A stretch of DNA of 64,000 nt, taken from assembly GCA_964636895.1 (NCBI GenBank), contig CAZWUW010000002.1:30212-94211 (forward strand), given 5' to 3'. Position 1 is the first letter of the stretch. The number at the start of each line of letters is the position of its first letter. The notes beneath the pieces were generated by a model. The model ran no database searches, was not told where the DNA came from, and worked only from the letters and a program-made list of their open reading frames with translations. Origin of the DNA: CAZWUW01 sp964636895. Its GTDB lineage: Bacteria > Bacillota > Thermincolia > Thermincolales > CAZWUW01. The translations under genes and the position numbers were made by a program. Positions 16,199-24,225 of this stretch are shown one piece after another.

Positions 16199-17113
16199 AT
16201 GGGGATGAAAAAAATTATCAGTCCGGCAAATATCTTACTGCTGGTATTTCTGCTTATTGAGCTGCTGCCGGCCAAAAGGCCCGACGGCAATACCTGGTAT
16301 GTAATTGGTCTGGCCGGGTTAATCAGTTTAAACTATTTGTTAAAAGTATTTTTAGAAAAAGATGCCGAAAAAATTCAAACAACCGGTGATATCACGTCAC
16401 TGGTGTACTTCCTGCTGATTTCCTGGGAACTGTCAACTACTAAACTGGACCTGTTGGATAAAATGCTTTTTCCCGGTCCTGGTATTATTATTGCCTTGTT
16501 TATCGGGGAACTGCCGGAACTGTTCAAAGGTTTTTTAAGCTCTATGCGGCTTTTGCTGGCCGGTTACGGGCTGGCGCTGGCCACGGCTATTCCTTTGGCG
16601 CTGGTTATCGGGTGGCGGCGCAGGTTTTACCGGGCCGTGAACCCCCTGACCAAAGTGCTGGGGCCGATTCCGCCTATTGTATATATCCCGTACGCCATCG
16701 GTATGCTGCCGACTTTTACGGTTTCTTCAATATTTATAATTTTTATCGGGGCCTTCTGGCCGATATTTATTAATACCCTGAACGGAGTATTTAATGTTGA
16801 GAAGGAGCTTATTGACTCGGCCAGGGTTTTAAATGTCCGGGAACGTACTATGCTGTTTGAGATCATCCTGCCGGGCACCCTGCCCTCGATTATCAGCGGT
16901 GCCACCATCGGCCTGGTATTGTCTTTTATTCTGCTGACCGCTGCCGAGATGATCGGCGCCACGTCAGGATTGGGCTGGTATGTGAAGTACTTCTCCGATT
17001 TTGCGGACTACCCCAGGGTGATTGTCGGTATAATATTTATTGGCATGGTAGTTACCGGGATTACTTATGTGTTTGACCGGATAGAGAAGTATTTACTCAG
17101 GTGGAAGCATTAA
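16199..17113 (+). CDS. SsuC/TauC-like ABC transporter permease
   Basis: This 304-residue membrane protein begins with two extra hydrophobic segments. The BPD_transp_1 core follows, with the EAA-type loop ELIDSARVLNVRERTMLFEIILPGTLP. It is the permease of the same importer. ATG 16199 follows AGGGGGC closely; ATG 16205 is an alternative start. It is the last gene of the five-gene operon and converges with the MacB-type operon only 10 bp away, with no obvious terminator between them. Confidence 0.9.
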   Translation: MGMKKIISPANILLLVFLLIELLPAKRPDGNTWYVIGLAGLISLNYLLKVFLEKDAEKIQTTGDITSLVYFLLISWELSTTKLDLLDKMLFPGPGIIIALFIGELPELFKGFLSSMRLLLAGYGLALATAIPLALVIGWRRRFYRAVNPLTKVLGPIPPIVYIPYAIGMLPTFTVSSIFIIFIGAFWPIFINTLNGVFNVEKELIDSARVLNVRERTMLFEIILPGTLPSIISGATIGLVLSFILLTAAEMIGATSGLGWYVKYFSDFADYPRVIVGIIFIGMVVTGITYVFDRIEKYLLRWKH

Positions 17114-17122
17114 TCCTTTCGC

Positions 17123-18355
17123 TTACTCACTCCGCAACGCCACGATGGGGTCTAGGCGAGCTGCCTTTGTGGCCGGATAAACACCAAAAAAGATACCCAC
17201 CAAAAAGGCAAAAAGCAATGCGATGATGACGGCCGGGACAGACACTGCCGTATGGATGGCCGGTAGGGCCGTGGGCAGCAGCCTGGCTCCGCCAATACCG
17301 GCCGCCAGTCCTAAAAGGCCGCCGATGATGCTCAGAAATACCGATTCAATCAGGAATTGCACCATAATATCCCGGCGGGTGGCTCCGATGGCTTTGCGGA
17401 TGCCGATTTCCCGGGTGCGCTCAGTCACTGAGACCAGCATAATATTCATGATGCCGATACCGCCTACTATCAGTGAGATGGCAGCTATGCCGCCCAGGCC
17501 GACAGTAAGGATGCTTAATATGTTATTAATGGCATTGAGCATATCCTGTTGTTTGATTATTGAGAAGTCCGATGCTTTGTGGCGGTCTTTAAAAACCTCC
17601 CTGATTGTTTTTTCAGCCGGCTCCACCGCCTTTGGCGAAGTGGCCCGGACCATAATCTGACCGATGATTTTGGCCTTTTGGCGGGGCATGACCTCGGTGA
17701 TGGGCAGATAGATCTTCACATTCAGGTCTTCGCCCTGCGGTCCCATGTTCTCGGGTTTTTTGTAGGCCAGGATACCTACAACCGTATAAGCTTTCCCGTT
17801 TAGGCGGAAGGTTTGGCCTACGGAGTTTTTGCCGGCAAACAGTTCCTTATTGGCCTGATGGCCGATAACCGATACTCTGGCTCTGTTTTCCCGTTCTTCT
17901 TTGGTCAGGAAACGGCCGTATTGCAAGTCCAGTTCGGTAATCTTAATTAAATCCTCATCTGTACCGGTGGTGGAGACCGTTAAATTGAGGTCATTAAGCT
18001 TATCGATCCCGTTGAAAAGGCCGGTGACAGCGGCAATGTTTTCCCGGCCCTTTAAAGCCAGGACATCATCATAAGTCAGGGTGTTTTTGGTCTGGCCAAA
18101 ACCTTCAGCCTGGACACCAAGCTTGCTTTTGCCTTTTTTGGCCCCGATTTCCACTTTGCCCGGCAATACATATAACAGGTTAGCGCCGAGAGCTTCCACC
18201 TGAGAAGTGACCTGATTCTTGACCCCTTCGCCGATGGAGGTAAGCATAATCACCGAAAAAATGCCGATGATGATGCCCAGCATGGTTAAAAAACTGCGCA
18301 ATTTGTTGTGCAACAAAGATTTTAAACTACTGCGGAAGCTTTCTCTGACTCGCAT
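17123..18355 (-). CDS. MacB/FtsX-type ABC transporter permease
   Basis: The protein has 410 residues from ATG 18355, which has GAGGAGGT just upstream; the longer frame to 18415 has no site. An N-terminal membrane segment (LRSFLTMLGIIIGIFSVIMLTSIGEG) is followed by a large extracytoplasmic MacB periplasmic-core domain. Three C-terminal membrane segments follow, with the motif SVTERTREIGIRKAIGATR that is diagnostic of FtsX-like permeases. Such proteins are mechanotransmitters for peptide, antibiotic or lipoprotein export. The gene overlaps the end of the ATPase gene by 29 bp, so the two are coupled. Confidence 0.93.
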   Translation of the reverse strand: MRVRESFRSSLKSLLHNKLRSFLTMLGIIIGIFSVIMLTSIGEGVKNQVTSQVEALGANLLYVLPGKVEIGAKKGKSKLGVQAEGFGQTKNTLTYDDVLALKGRENIAAVTGLFNGIDKLNDLNLTVSTTGTDEDLIKITELDLQYGRFLTKEERENRARVSVIGHQANKELFAGKNSVGQTFRLNGKAYTVVGILAYKKPENMGPQGEDLNVKIYLPITEVMPRQKAKIIGQIMVRATSPKAVEPAEKTIREVFKDRHKASDFSIIKQQDMLNAINNILSILTVGLGGIAAISLIVGGIGIMNIMLVSVTERTREIGIRKAIGATRRDIMVQFLIESVFLSIIGGLLGLAAGIGGARLLPTALPAIHTAVSVPAVIIALLFAFLVGIFFGVYPATKAARLDPIVALRSE

Positions 18356-19043
18356 CGGTGACCTCCTCGACAACCCCGTCTTTAATATTGATAATCCGGT
18401 TGGCTTCTTTGGCAATGCTCAAATCATGAGTAACAATTATTATGGTTTTACCCTGCCGGTTAAGGTCTCTGAAGATGTCGAGCACTTCGCGCCCGGTTTT
18501 AGAGTCCAGACTGCCGGTGGGTTCATCGGCCAGAATAATTGACGGTGCATTAACAATGGCGCGGGCGATGGCTACCCTTTGTTTTTGCCCGCCCGATAAC
18601 TGGTTTGGCTTATATTTTAACCTGTCCTTTAAGCCCAGGACCGCTAAGGTTTCCCGGGCTTTTTTGCGTGCTTTTTTGGGCGGCGCGTGGCTGTAAAGCA
18701 TGGCCAGTTCGACGTTTTCCAGGGCGGTGTACTGGGGCAGGAGATTAAATGACTGAAAGACAAAGCCGATGTGTTCATTTCTAATGTTGGCCAGTCTTTT
18801 ATCACTCATCTTGCCGGTATCCTGCCCGGCCAGTTCATAACTGCCCCGGGTGGGGCGGTCCAAACAGCCGATAATATTCATCAGCGTTGATTTGCCTGAA
18901 CCGGAAGGGCCGATAATGGCGGCGAATTCGCCGTCCCTTACCTCAAGCGTGACGTTTTTTAGTACCTCGGTGATTTCATCGCCGTTTTTGTAGCTTTTAT
19001 AAAGTGCGTTAATATTAATAGTCATGTAATCTATTTTTTCCAT
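18327..19043 (-). CDS. MacB/LolD-type ABC transporter ATP-binding protein
   Basis: This 238-residue ATPase has Walker A GPSGSGKSTLMNIIG, signature LSGGQKQRVAIARAIV and Walker B SIILADEPTGSLDS. The ADEPTGSLDS form is typical of the LolD/MacB/FtsE class. Neither ATG 19043 nor the in-frame ATG 19025 has a clear ribosome binding site, and a TTATAA sits only 2-3 nt before 19043, so the mRNA may be nearly leaderless. It is first in a two-gene operon. No membrane fusion partner gene is adjacent. Confidence 0.9.
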   Translation of the reverse strand: MEKIDYMTININALYKSYKNGDEITEVLKNVTLEVRDGEFAAIIGPSGSGKSTLMNIIGCLDRPTRGSYELAGQDTGKMSDKRLANIRNEHIGFVFQSFNLLPQYTALENVELAMLYSHAPPKKARKKARETLAVLGLKDRLKYKPNQLSGGQKQRVAIARAIVNAPSIILADEPTGSLDSKTGREVLDIFRDLNRQGKTIIIVTHDLSIAKEANRIINIKDGVVEEVTDASQRKLPQ

Positions 19044-19129
19044 TCTTATAATAAATATAACAGGGTGAAATCAAGCAAAAAATTAAAAATGCCAGGCATC
19101 AAAATATAAAATAAAATGTCAAAAAGTAG

Positions 19130-19159
19130 TTGACATTCCAAGGCCTTCCCTGCTAAAAT
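19130..19159 (+). promoter_or_regulatory. Promoter of the GNAT/GntR operon
   Basis: TTGACA (19130-19135), 18-nt spacer, TAAAAT (19154-19159). Confidence 0.7.
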
Positions 19160-19170
19160 ATAAACAGATA

Positions 19171-19184
19171 ACTAGTAAACTAGT
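19171..19184. promoter_or_regulatory. Palindromic operator ACTAGTAAACTAGT
   Basis: This palindrome lies immediately downstream of the -10 element, at the expected start site of the operon that encodes a GntR regulator. Autorepression by that protein is the simple reading. Confidence 0.5.
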
Positions 19185-19223
19185 ACTCTGGATATCGGGA
19201 TTTTTGAGAGGGGGGCGCTAATC

Positions 19224-19625
19224 ATGAATGATGCAGCTATCATCCTTCGTCCGGCGGAAATTACTGATGCGGAGGCAATCCGGCAAGTGATCCATGCTGA
19301 GGGGAAAACGTGGGATTTGGAGCGGATTATAGCCAATATTGATAGTTTATTTGTTTTAATATATCAAAAAAGGATTCTCGGCGTACTGTGTGGAACTTTT
19401 ACACCGGGGAAGGAAACGGTGTCATGGGTGTCGGTACATCCCATGTACCCTGAGAGCTCTCTTGGCATGGCCATGGTTCAGGGGCTGCGCGGCGTACTTA
19501 GCCGCCGGCCGCTGCATGACAGGGGCCGGGAGATACGGCAGGAGTTTTCTGTTGGCCACCGGTTTGGGGCGTTTTTCTCCCACTTTAAAGTCCGGGGTGT
19601 AAAAAATGGATTTTCAGGTCAATAA
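19224..19625 (+). CDS. Short GNAT-like N-acetyltransferase
   Basis: This 133-residue protein begins like a GNAT enzyme (IILRPAEITDAEAIRQVI) and contains a strand pair, LFVLIYQKRILGVLCGTF ... VSWVSVHPMYPES, as in the acetyl-CoA-binding core. The part after about residue 90 is basic and does not continue the fold as expected, so the protein may be truncated or altered at its C-terminus. GAGGGGG precedes the ATG. The last 20 bp overlap the GntR gene start, consistent with translational coupling. Substrate unknown. Confidence 0.55.
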   Translation: MNDAAIILRPAEITDAEAIRQVIHAEGKTWDLERIIANIDSLFVLIYQKRILGVLCGTFTPGKETVSWVSVHPMYPESSLGMAMVQGLRGVLSRRPLHDRGREIRQEFSVGHRFGAFFSHFKVRGVKNGFSGQ

Positions 19626-20583
19626 AAGTTCAGAGTTTCCAATTTATCAGCAGTTAAAGGAACAGATAAAATATTTTTTATTGAGCGGTGTGTTGCAGCC
19701 GGGCACCCGGGTGCCGCCGCCGAAGGACCTGGCTTCATACCTGCAGATTAACCGCAATACGGTAATTGCTGCGTACAAGGAGTTGGAAAAGGAAGGAATG
19801 CTGTTGACAAAGCATGGCCAGGGCACTTACGTGTCTGAAGAAATGCCTCCTCTGCCTGATGAGGAGCGCAAACAGGCTTTGATCGCGCTTGTTCGGGAAA
19901 CGATGGAGCGTACGGTGAAATTGGGTTTTAGCGTTGAGGACTTGTTTACCGTGGTTTTTAACCAAACTGTGTTGGGGCTGGATGCCTTGCCCAGGAAAGA
20001 GCTGCGCACCCTGTTGGTGGAATGCAATAAACCGGACTTGCAGCATTTTCAGCAGGAACTGCAAAAAGAGCTGGGCATCCGGGTGGACGGCAGCCTGTTA
20101 ACCGAGCTGCCGGATAATGTGCAGGAAGAAATTGTTACCGGGGCCGACTTTGTAGTGACCACCTTTTTTCATGTGGAGGATGTCAAAGCTATTTTGGAGC
20201 CTTTGGGCAAAGAGGTGGTGGCTATCATGGCGGCACCTCATCTGCATACCTTTATGCGCATCGCCCAGCTTCCGCCGGGCACCCGGGTCGGTATTATCTG
20301 TGGCCATGAAGATGGGTCGCTGAATATGCGCAGAGCTCTGGAGTCTGCCGGCATTCAGCACATTACGCTGGAAAACGCCGGTTTGGATGACCGGGAGGCT
20401 TTGCAAAAAATGATTAACCGGGTGGACTGGGTGGTGGCTTCCCGGGTGGTCATTGATGCTGTAAAGGTAATTGTCCCAACCGGTGTGCAGGTAATGGAAT
20501 TTTACAACGTATTGGATCAGGCCGGGGTACAAATGTTAAAGCAATACCTGGACAAAAAACGGAAAACCATGCAGGCCGGTTAA
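19606..20583 (+). CDS. GntR-family (YtrA-like winged-helix) regulator with a long C-terminal domain
   Basis: This protein has 325 residues. Residues 1-78 are a GntR winged helix (FPIYQQLKEQIKYFLLSGVL, PPKDLASYLQINRNTVIAAYKELEKEGML, HGQGTYVS). Pure YtrA proteins are ~125 residues long, but here ~245 residues follow. They look like an alpha/beta two-lobed ligand domain (VTTFFHVEDVKAIL, RVGIICGHEDGSLNMRRALESAG, VDWVVASRVVIDAV), not an aminotransferase. It should be a repressor that responds to a small ligand. It shares a promoter with the GNAT gene and probably binds the ACTAGT palindrome there. Confidence 0.85.
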   Translation: MDFQVNKSSEFPIYQQLKEQIKYFLLSGVLQPGTRVPPPKDLASYLQINRNTVIAAYKELEKEGMLLTKHGQGTYVSEEMPPLPDEERKQALIALVRETMERTVKLGFSVEDLFTVVFNQTVLGLDALPRKELRTLLVECNKPDLQHFQQELQKELGIRVDGSLLTELPDNVQEEIVTGADFVVTTFFHVEDVKAILEPLGKEVVAIMAAPHLHTFMRIAQLPPGTRVGIICGHEDGSLNMRRALESAGIQHITLENAGLDDREALQKMINRVDWVVASRVVIDAVKVIVPTGVQVMEFYNVLDQAGVQMLKQYLDKKRKTMQAG

Positions 20584-20604
20584 GACTAACCGGCCTGTTA
20601 TTTT
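20572..20604. terminator. Terminator overlapping the GntR stop codon
   Basis: CAGGCCGGT and ACCGGCCTG form a perfect 9-bp stem around an 8-nt loop that contains the TAA stop. GTTATTTTA follows. It separates the gene from convergent fixX. Confidence 0.75.
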
Positions 20605-20878
20605 ACCCGTATTTCCACATTACACCAAACCCGCCCCGCGGATAACTCCACTGAATATTGTCCGGGGGGCAGCTGTAACGACAGGTACCGCACTCGACGC
20701 AGCCTTCATAAGCTACTCTGATGCGGTTATCCTGCCAGGCGTAGACCTGGGCCGGACAAGTGTAAGTGCAGGGCTTATCCATGCAGTCAGTCAAGCAGAT
20801 ATTCGGATCCCTGACTTTTAAGTGGCTTTCCTTATCAACTATATATCTGTTTAAAAACAGTTTTTCTTCTATATCCAT
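20603..20878 (-). CDS. fixX: FixX-like ferredoxin of the electron-bifurcating ETF system
   Basis: The protein has 91 residues from ATG 20878, whose A is shared with the fixC TGA stop (TGATG); GGAGGG lies 10 nt before it. It has cysteine clusters CLTDCMDKPCTYTCP and CVECGTCRYSCP for iron-sulfur binding. FixX works with FixC at the membrane to pass electrons from FixAB towards quinone. It is last gene of fixABCX. Confidence 0.92.
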   Translation of the reverse strand: MDIEEKLFLNRYIVDKESHLKVRDPNICLTDCMDKPCTYTCPAQVYAWQDNRIRVAYEGCVECGTCRYSCPPDNIQWSYPRGGFGVMWKYG

Positions 20879-22176
20879 CAGCCCAGCACCCTCCATAGCT
20901 TATACATGTCACTGCCGATTTGCCAGAGCGGTCGCTCTTTGGCAAGCGTATGCAGGATTTTTTTTTGTTTTTCCTTTTTGGGTATGCCATCTACCGTAAA
21001 AAACTCGTGTGCTGCCCGGTTCAGGGCGGTCGGATAAAAGCTCAGGAAATCCCGGTGGCTTTCCAAAAAACCGGCAGTGTTTTGATATTTCATCAGGTCT
21101 TTGATGACAAAGGTTTGCTTCAGTTTTTCTTCATACAGAGCCAATGTATTTTTGCTGAAGTCACCTTTTTCGTGGGCTGTGACCGCCGTTTCGCCGGCAA
21201 TTTTACCGGAAATCATGGCCAGGTTGGAGCCTTCGCGGTGAATGCCGTTAACCAGCATGGCGGCATCACCGGCTACCATTACTCCGTTGCCGGTAATTTT
21301 GGGCATACCCTTGAACCCCCCTTCGGGAATCAGATGGGCCATATATTCCTTGGGTTGAGCGCCCTCAATTAGTGGTCGCACCGAAGGGTGCTGTTTCAGG
21401 GCTTCCAGCAGCTCGTTTTGGTTGACATGGTGGTCCATCATGGAAGACACTAGGGCACCCACGCCAATAGAAAGGGATTCTTTATTTGTATAAATGAAAG
21501 CGGTGCCCAGCATGCCCCGGGTGCTTTCCCCGAACAATTCGATGGTGGCCCCCTGGCCTTTTTCCAGGTTGAAACGATCTTCGATCTTTTCCTGGGGTAG
21601 GCTCAAAACCTCTTTTACTGCTGAGGCCAGGTGCTCCGGGGGCAGGTGGTGCTGCAGCCCTGCCTGCTGGGAGAGCAGGCAGTTTACCCCTTCGGCCAGA
21701 ATTACAATGTTGGCGCCGACCTGTCCGTCGTCGCGGCCAACCAGCACCCCGGTGAAGCGGTCTCCTTCCTTGGTCAGTTCTTTAACCACGGTTTCGTTGA
21801 TAATCAACGCTCCGGCGGCTTCTGCCTGTTCGGCCATCCAGCGGTCAAACCTGGCCCTGAATACCGTAAAGGCGTTATATGGTTCGCGGCCAAAATTTTC
21901 GCTGCGGTAAGACAGGCCAAAATGGGCCCGGCGGTCTAAAAACCAGTACCGCTGTTCAATTACCGGGCGTTCCAGCGGGGCTTTTGCCCAGAACCGGGGG
22001 TACAACTGTTCGGTGGCATTGGTATATATTACTCCGCCCATGACATTTTTGGCCCCGGGCTGTTCGCCGCGCTCAATGACCAGTGTGGCCAGGCCGCCTT
22101 CGGCGGTCTTTTTTGCTGCTGCCAGGCCGGCCGGCCCGGCACCGACAATGATTACGTCATATTTAATATCAGCCAT
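20878..22176 (-). CDS. fixC: FixC, ETF:quinone-oxidoreductase-like flavoprotein
   Basis: This 432-residue FAD protein has the dinucleotide motif VIIVGAGPAGLAAAKKTAE at the N-terminus, GVIYTNATEQLYPRFW nearby and the second FAD contact GNGVMVAGDAAMLVNGIHREG. Length and motifs match FixC, the single-FAD relative of ETF-QO. It accepts electrons from the FixAB flavin and, with FixX, delivers the high-potential branch to quinone. It starts 2 bp after the fixB stop and overlaps fixX by one base. Confidence 0.93.
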   Translation of the reverse strand: MADIKYDVIIVGAGPAGLAAAKKTAEGGLATLVIERGEQPGAKNVMGGVIYTNATEQLYPRFWAKAPLERPVIEQRYWFLDRRAHFGLSYRSENFGREPYNAFTVFRARFDRWMAEQAEAAGALIINETVVKELTKEGDRFTGVLVGRDDGQVGANIVILAEGVNCLLSQQAGLQHHLPPEHLASAVKEVLSLPQEKIEDRFNLEKGQGATIELFGESTRGMLGTAFIYTNKESLSIGVGALVSSMMDHHVNQNELLEALKQHPSVRPLIEGAQPKEYMAHLIPEGGFKGMPKITGNGVMVAGDAAMLVNGIHREGSNLAMISGKIAGETAVTAHEKGDFSKNTLALYEEKLKQTFVIKDLMKYQNTAGFLESHRDFLSFYPTALNRAAHEFFTVDGIPKKEKQKKILHTLAKERPLWQIGSDMYKLWRVLG

Positions 22177-22178
22177 AT

Positions 22179-23210
22179 CTAAACCTCCTGCGGCGCGCCC
22201 GGCCGGCTTTTGAGCTCTTCAATCAATAACGGGACGATTTCATTTACGTCTCCCACTATGCCGTAATCAGCTACCCGGAAAATTGGCGCCTGCGGGTCTT
22301 TATTAAGCGCAACGATATAGTCGGAAGTCTGCATGCCCACCAGATGCTGGATAGCGCCGGAAATGCCCAGGGCGATATATAACCTGGGCCGTACTGTTTG
22401 CCCGGTCTGACCAATTTGGTGTTCATAGCCCAGCCAGCCGGCTTCTACGGCCGCCCGCGAGGCACCGATGGTGCCGCCCAGCAATCCGGCCAATGCTTCG
22501 ATATGCCGGAAGTTTTCTTTGCTGCCGATGCCCCTGCCGACAGCGACAATGATATCGGCTTTGTCCAGGTATACGGCCTGGCCCGGTTCTCTGATGAATT
22601 GCACAAATTTTTGCGGCACCGTGTCTTCCTTAAGTCCCAGCAGTTCTTCAATAATTTTACCGGATTTGGCCGGGTCCGGGGTCGGCATGGCCATCACCCG
22701 CGGCCGCACAGAGGCCATTTGGGGGCGGTGTTTTTTACATAGAATGGTGGCCATGATGTTGCCGCCCCAGGCGGGGCGGGTCTGTTTGAGCAGCCGGGTG
22801 GCCGGGTCGATTTCCAGGACGGTGCAATCAGCCGTTAGACCGGTACCGAGACTGGTAGCTACCGCCCCGGCCAGGTCCCGGCCCAGGGAAGTAGCACCCA
22901 GCAGGATGATTTCCGGCTTGTATTTTTGGGCCAGCATCACCAGGCCATGGGCGTATGGCGGTGTTCGGTAATGCTCAAGCACCGGGTCATCGATTAAATA
23001 AACCTTATCGGCCCCGTAATGAAAAACTTCGCCGACCCGATTTCTGACGTTGTGCCCCAGCAGCACGCCCGTTAGTTCCGTACTCATCAGGTCATCGGCC
23101 AATTCCCTGCCCTTGCCCAGCAATTCCCAGGAAACCGGGGCAATTTCCCCGGCTATCTGTTCTATAAATACCCAGACCCCTTTATATGAGGATAAATCCT
23201 GCACATTCAA
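22179..23210 (-). CDS. fixB: FixB, electron-transfer flavoprotein alpha subunit
   Basis: This 343-residue protein has an N-terminal ETF domain (GVWVFIEQIAGEIAPVSWELLGKGRELAD). Its C-terminal FAD domain carries VGRGIGSKENFRHIEALAGLLGGTIGASRAAVEAGWL and QTGQTVRPRLYIALGISGAIQHL, the ETF-alpha signature. With FixA it bifurcates electrons from NADH to ferredoxin/flavodoxin and quinone. It is 19 bp downstream of fixA in a tight operon. Confidence 0.94.
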   Translation of the reverse strand: MNVQDLSSYKGVWVFIEQIAGEIAPVSWELLGKGRELADDLMSTELTGVLLGHNVRNRVGEVFHYGADKVYLIDDPVLEHYRTPPYAHGLVMLAQKYKPEIILLGATSLGRDLAGAVATSLGTGLTADCTVLEIDPATRLLKQTRPAWGGNIMATILCKKHRPQMASVRPRVMAMPTPDPAKSGKIIEELLGLKEDTVPQKFVQFIREPGQAVYLDKADIIVAVGRGIGSKENFRHIEALAGLLGGTIGASRAAVEAGWLGYEHQIGQTGQTVRPRLYIALGISGAIQHLVGMQTSDYIVALNKDPQAPIFRVADYGIVGDVNEIVPLLIEELKSRPGAPQEV

Positions 23211-23229
23211 AGCTATCCCTGCCTTTATC

Positions 23230-24042
23230 CTACTTATCCATCACCAGTACCCGGTTGAAAAGGTCATCGACCAGTTCCTTTGCTAACTGTGCGGCATTAC
23301 CTTGCCGTATTTTACCGCCCGTTCTTGGCGGCGGGGTAAAAATTTTGCTCACAGTAGTTGGGGAGCCTTTTAGGCCTATTTGAGTTTCGTCCGCCTCTAT
23401 CGATGTTTTATCCCATAATTCTATTTCTGCCTGGGCCGCTTTCAGCATGTTGGGAAAACTGGCGTACCTGATTTCGTTTATGGCCTTTTCCACGCTGATT
23501 AAGGCCGGAAATCCAGCCGTCAGTACTTCCCGCCCGCCTTCCAGTTTGCGGGCTGCCTGCAGTTGTTTGGCTACCGGGTCGATGCGGATAATTTCACTGA
23601 CATAGGTAAGCTGGGCCAACCCAAGCCTGGTAGCAATGCCCGGACCAACCTGGGCCGTATCGCCGTCGATAGCTTGTTTTCCGCAAAAAACAAGGTCTAG
23701 CGGGCCTTCGCGCATTAGTTTTTTGATGGCCTGGCTTAAGATATAGCTGGTGGCCAGCGTGTCAGAACCGGCAAAGGCTCTGTCAGTTAGCAGGATCCCC
23801 CGGTCGGCCCCCAGTCCCAGGGCTTTGCGGATGGAGTCTCTGGCCTTTGGCGGCCCCATGCATAGAATGGTTACTGTTCCGCCATGCGTCTCCTTGATGC
23901 GCAAAGCTTCTTCCACGGCGTGAGTATCGTAGGGATTGATAATTGACGGGATGCCTTCCCGGATCAGGTTGCCGGTTTGCGGGTCAACCCGCGCTTCAGC
24001 CGTATCCGGCACTTCTTTGAGGCAAACAATGGCATTAATCAT
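23230..24042 (-). CDS. fixA: FixA, electron-transfer flavoprotein beta subunit
   Basis: This 270-residue protein starts MINAIVCLKEVPDTAEARVDP and has the ETF-beta signature (VFCGKQAIDGDTAQVGPGIATRLGLAQLTYV). It binds the bifurcating FAD together with FixB. It is first gene of fixABCX. The 180 bp upstream separates it from the divergent glycosyltransferase gene and holds no promoter I can name with confidence. No nitrogenase gene is in the window, so the complex probably supplies low-potential electrons for other metabolism. Confidence 0.94.
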   Translation of the reverse strand: MINAIVCLKEVPDTAEARVDPQTGNLIREGIPSIINPYDTHAVEEALRIKETHGGTVTILCMGPPKARDSIRKALGLGADRGILLTDRAFAGSDTLATSYILSQAIKKLMREGPLDLVFCGKQAIDGDTAQVGPGIATRLGLAQLTYVSEIIRIDPVAKQLQAARKLEGGREVLTAGFPALISVEKAINEIRYASFPNMLKAAQAEIELWDKTSIEADETQIGLKGSPTTVSKIFTPPPRTGGKIRQGNAAQLAKELVDDLFNRVLVMDK

Positions 24043-24225
24043 TTTTTCCTCCGGAAAATAAAATGCTCTTATTAATCTTCCGTAAGAAACGGCTAATTAT
24101 GCTTTCAAGGTTTTGCCGGGAGAAGGTTATTAAATGCGCTTTTTATACCATTCTGTCACGCACCTAATCGGGTAGAGGCGGCATAGCATACAGCAGAGTT
24201 GAATAATTGGAGGCGTGTTTATTTT

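Noticed and set aside
21494..21910. Open frame on the plus strand opposite fixC
   Set aside because: It is antisense to a well-supported flavoprotein gene and low in complexity (Ser/Pro/Arg-rich).
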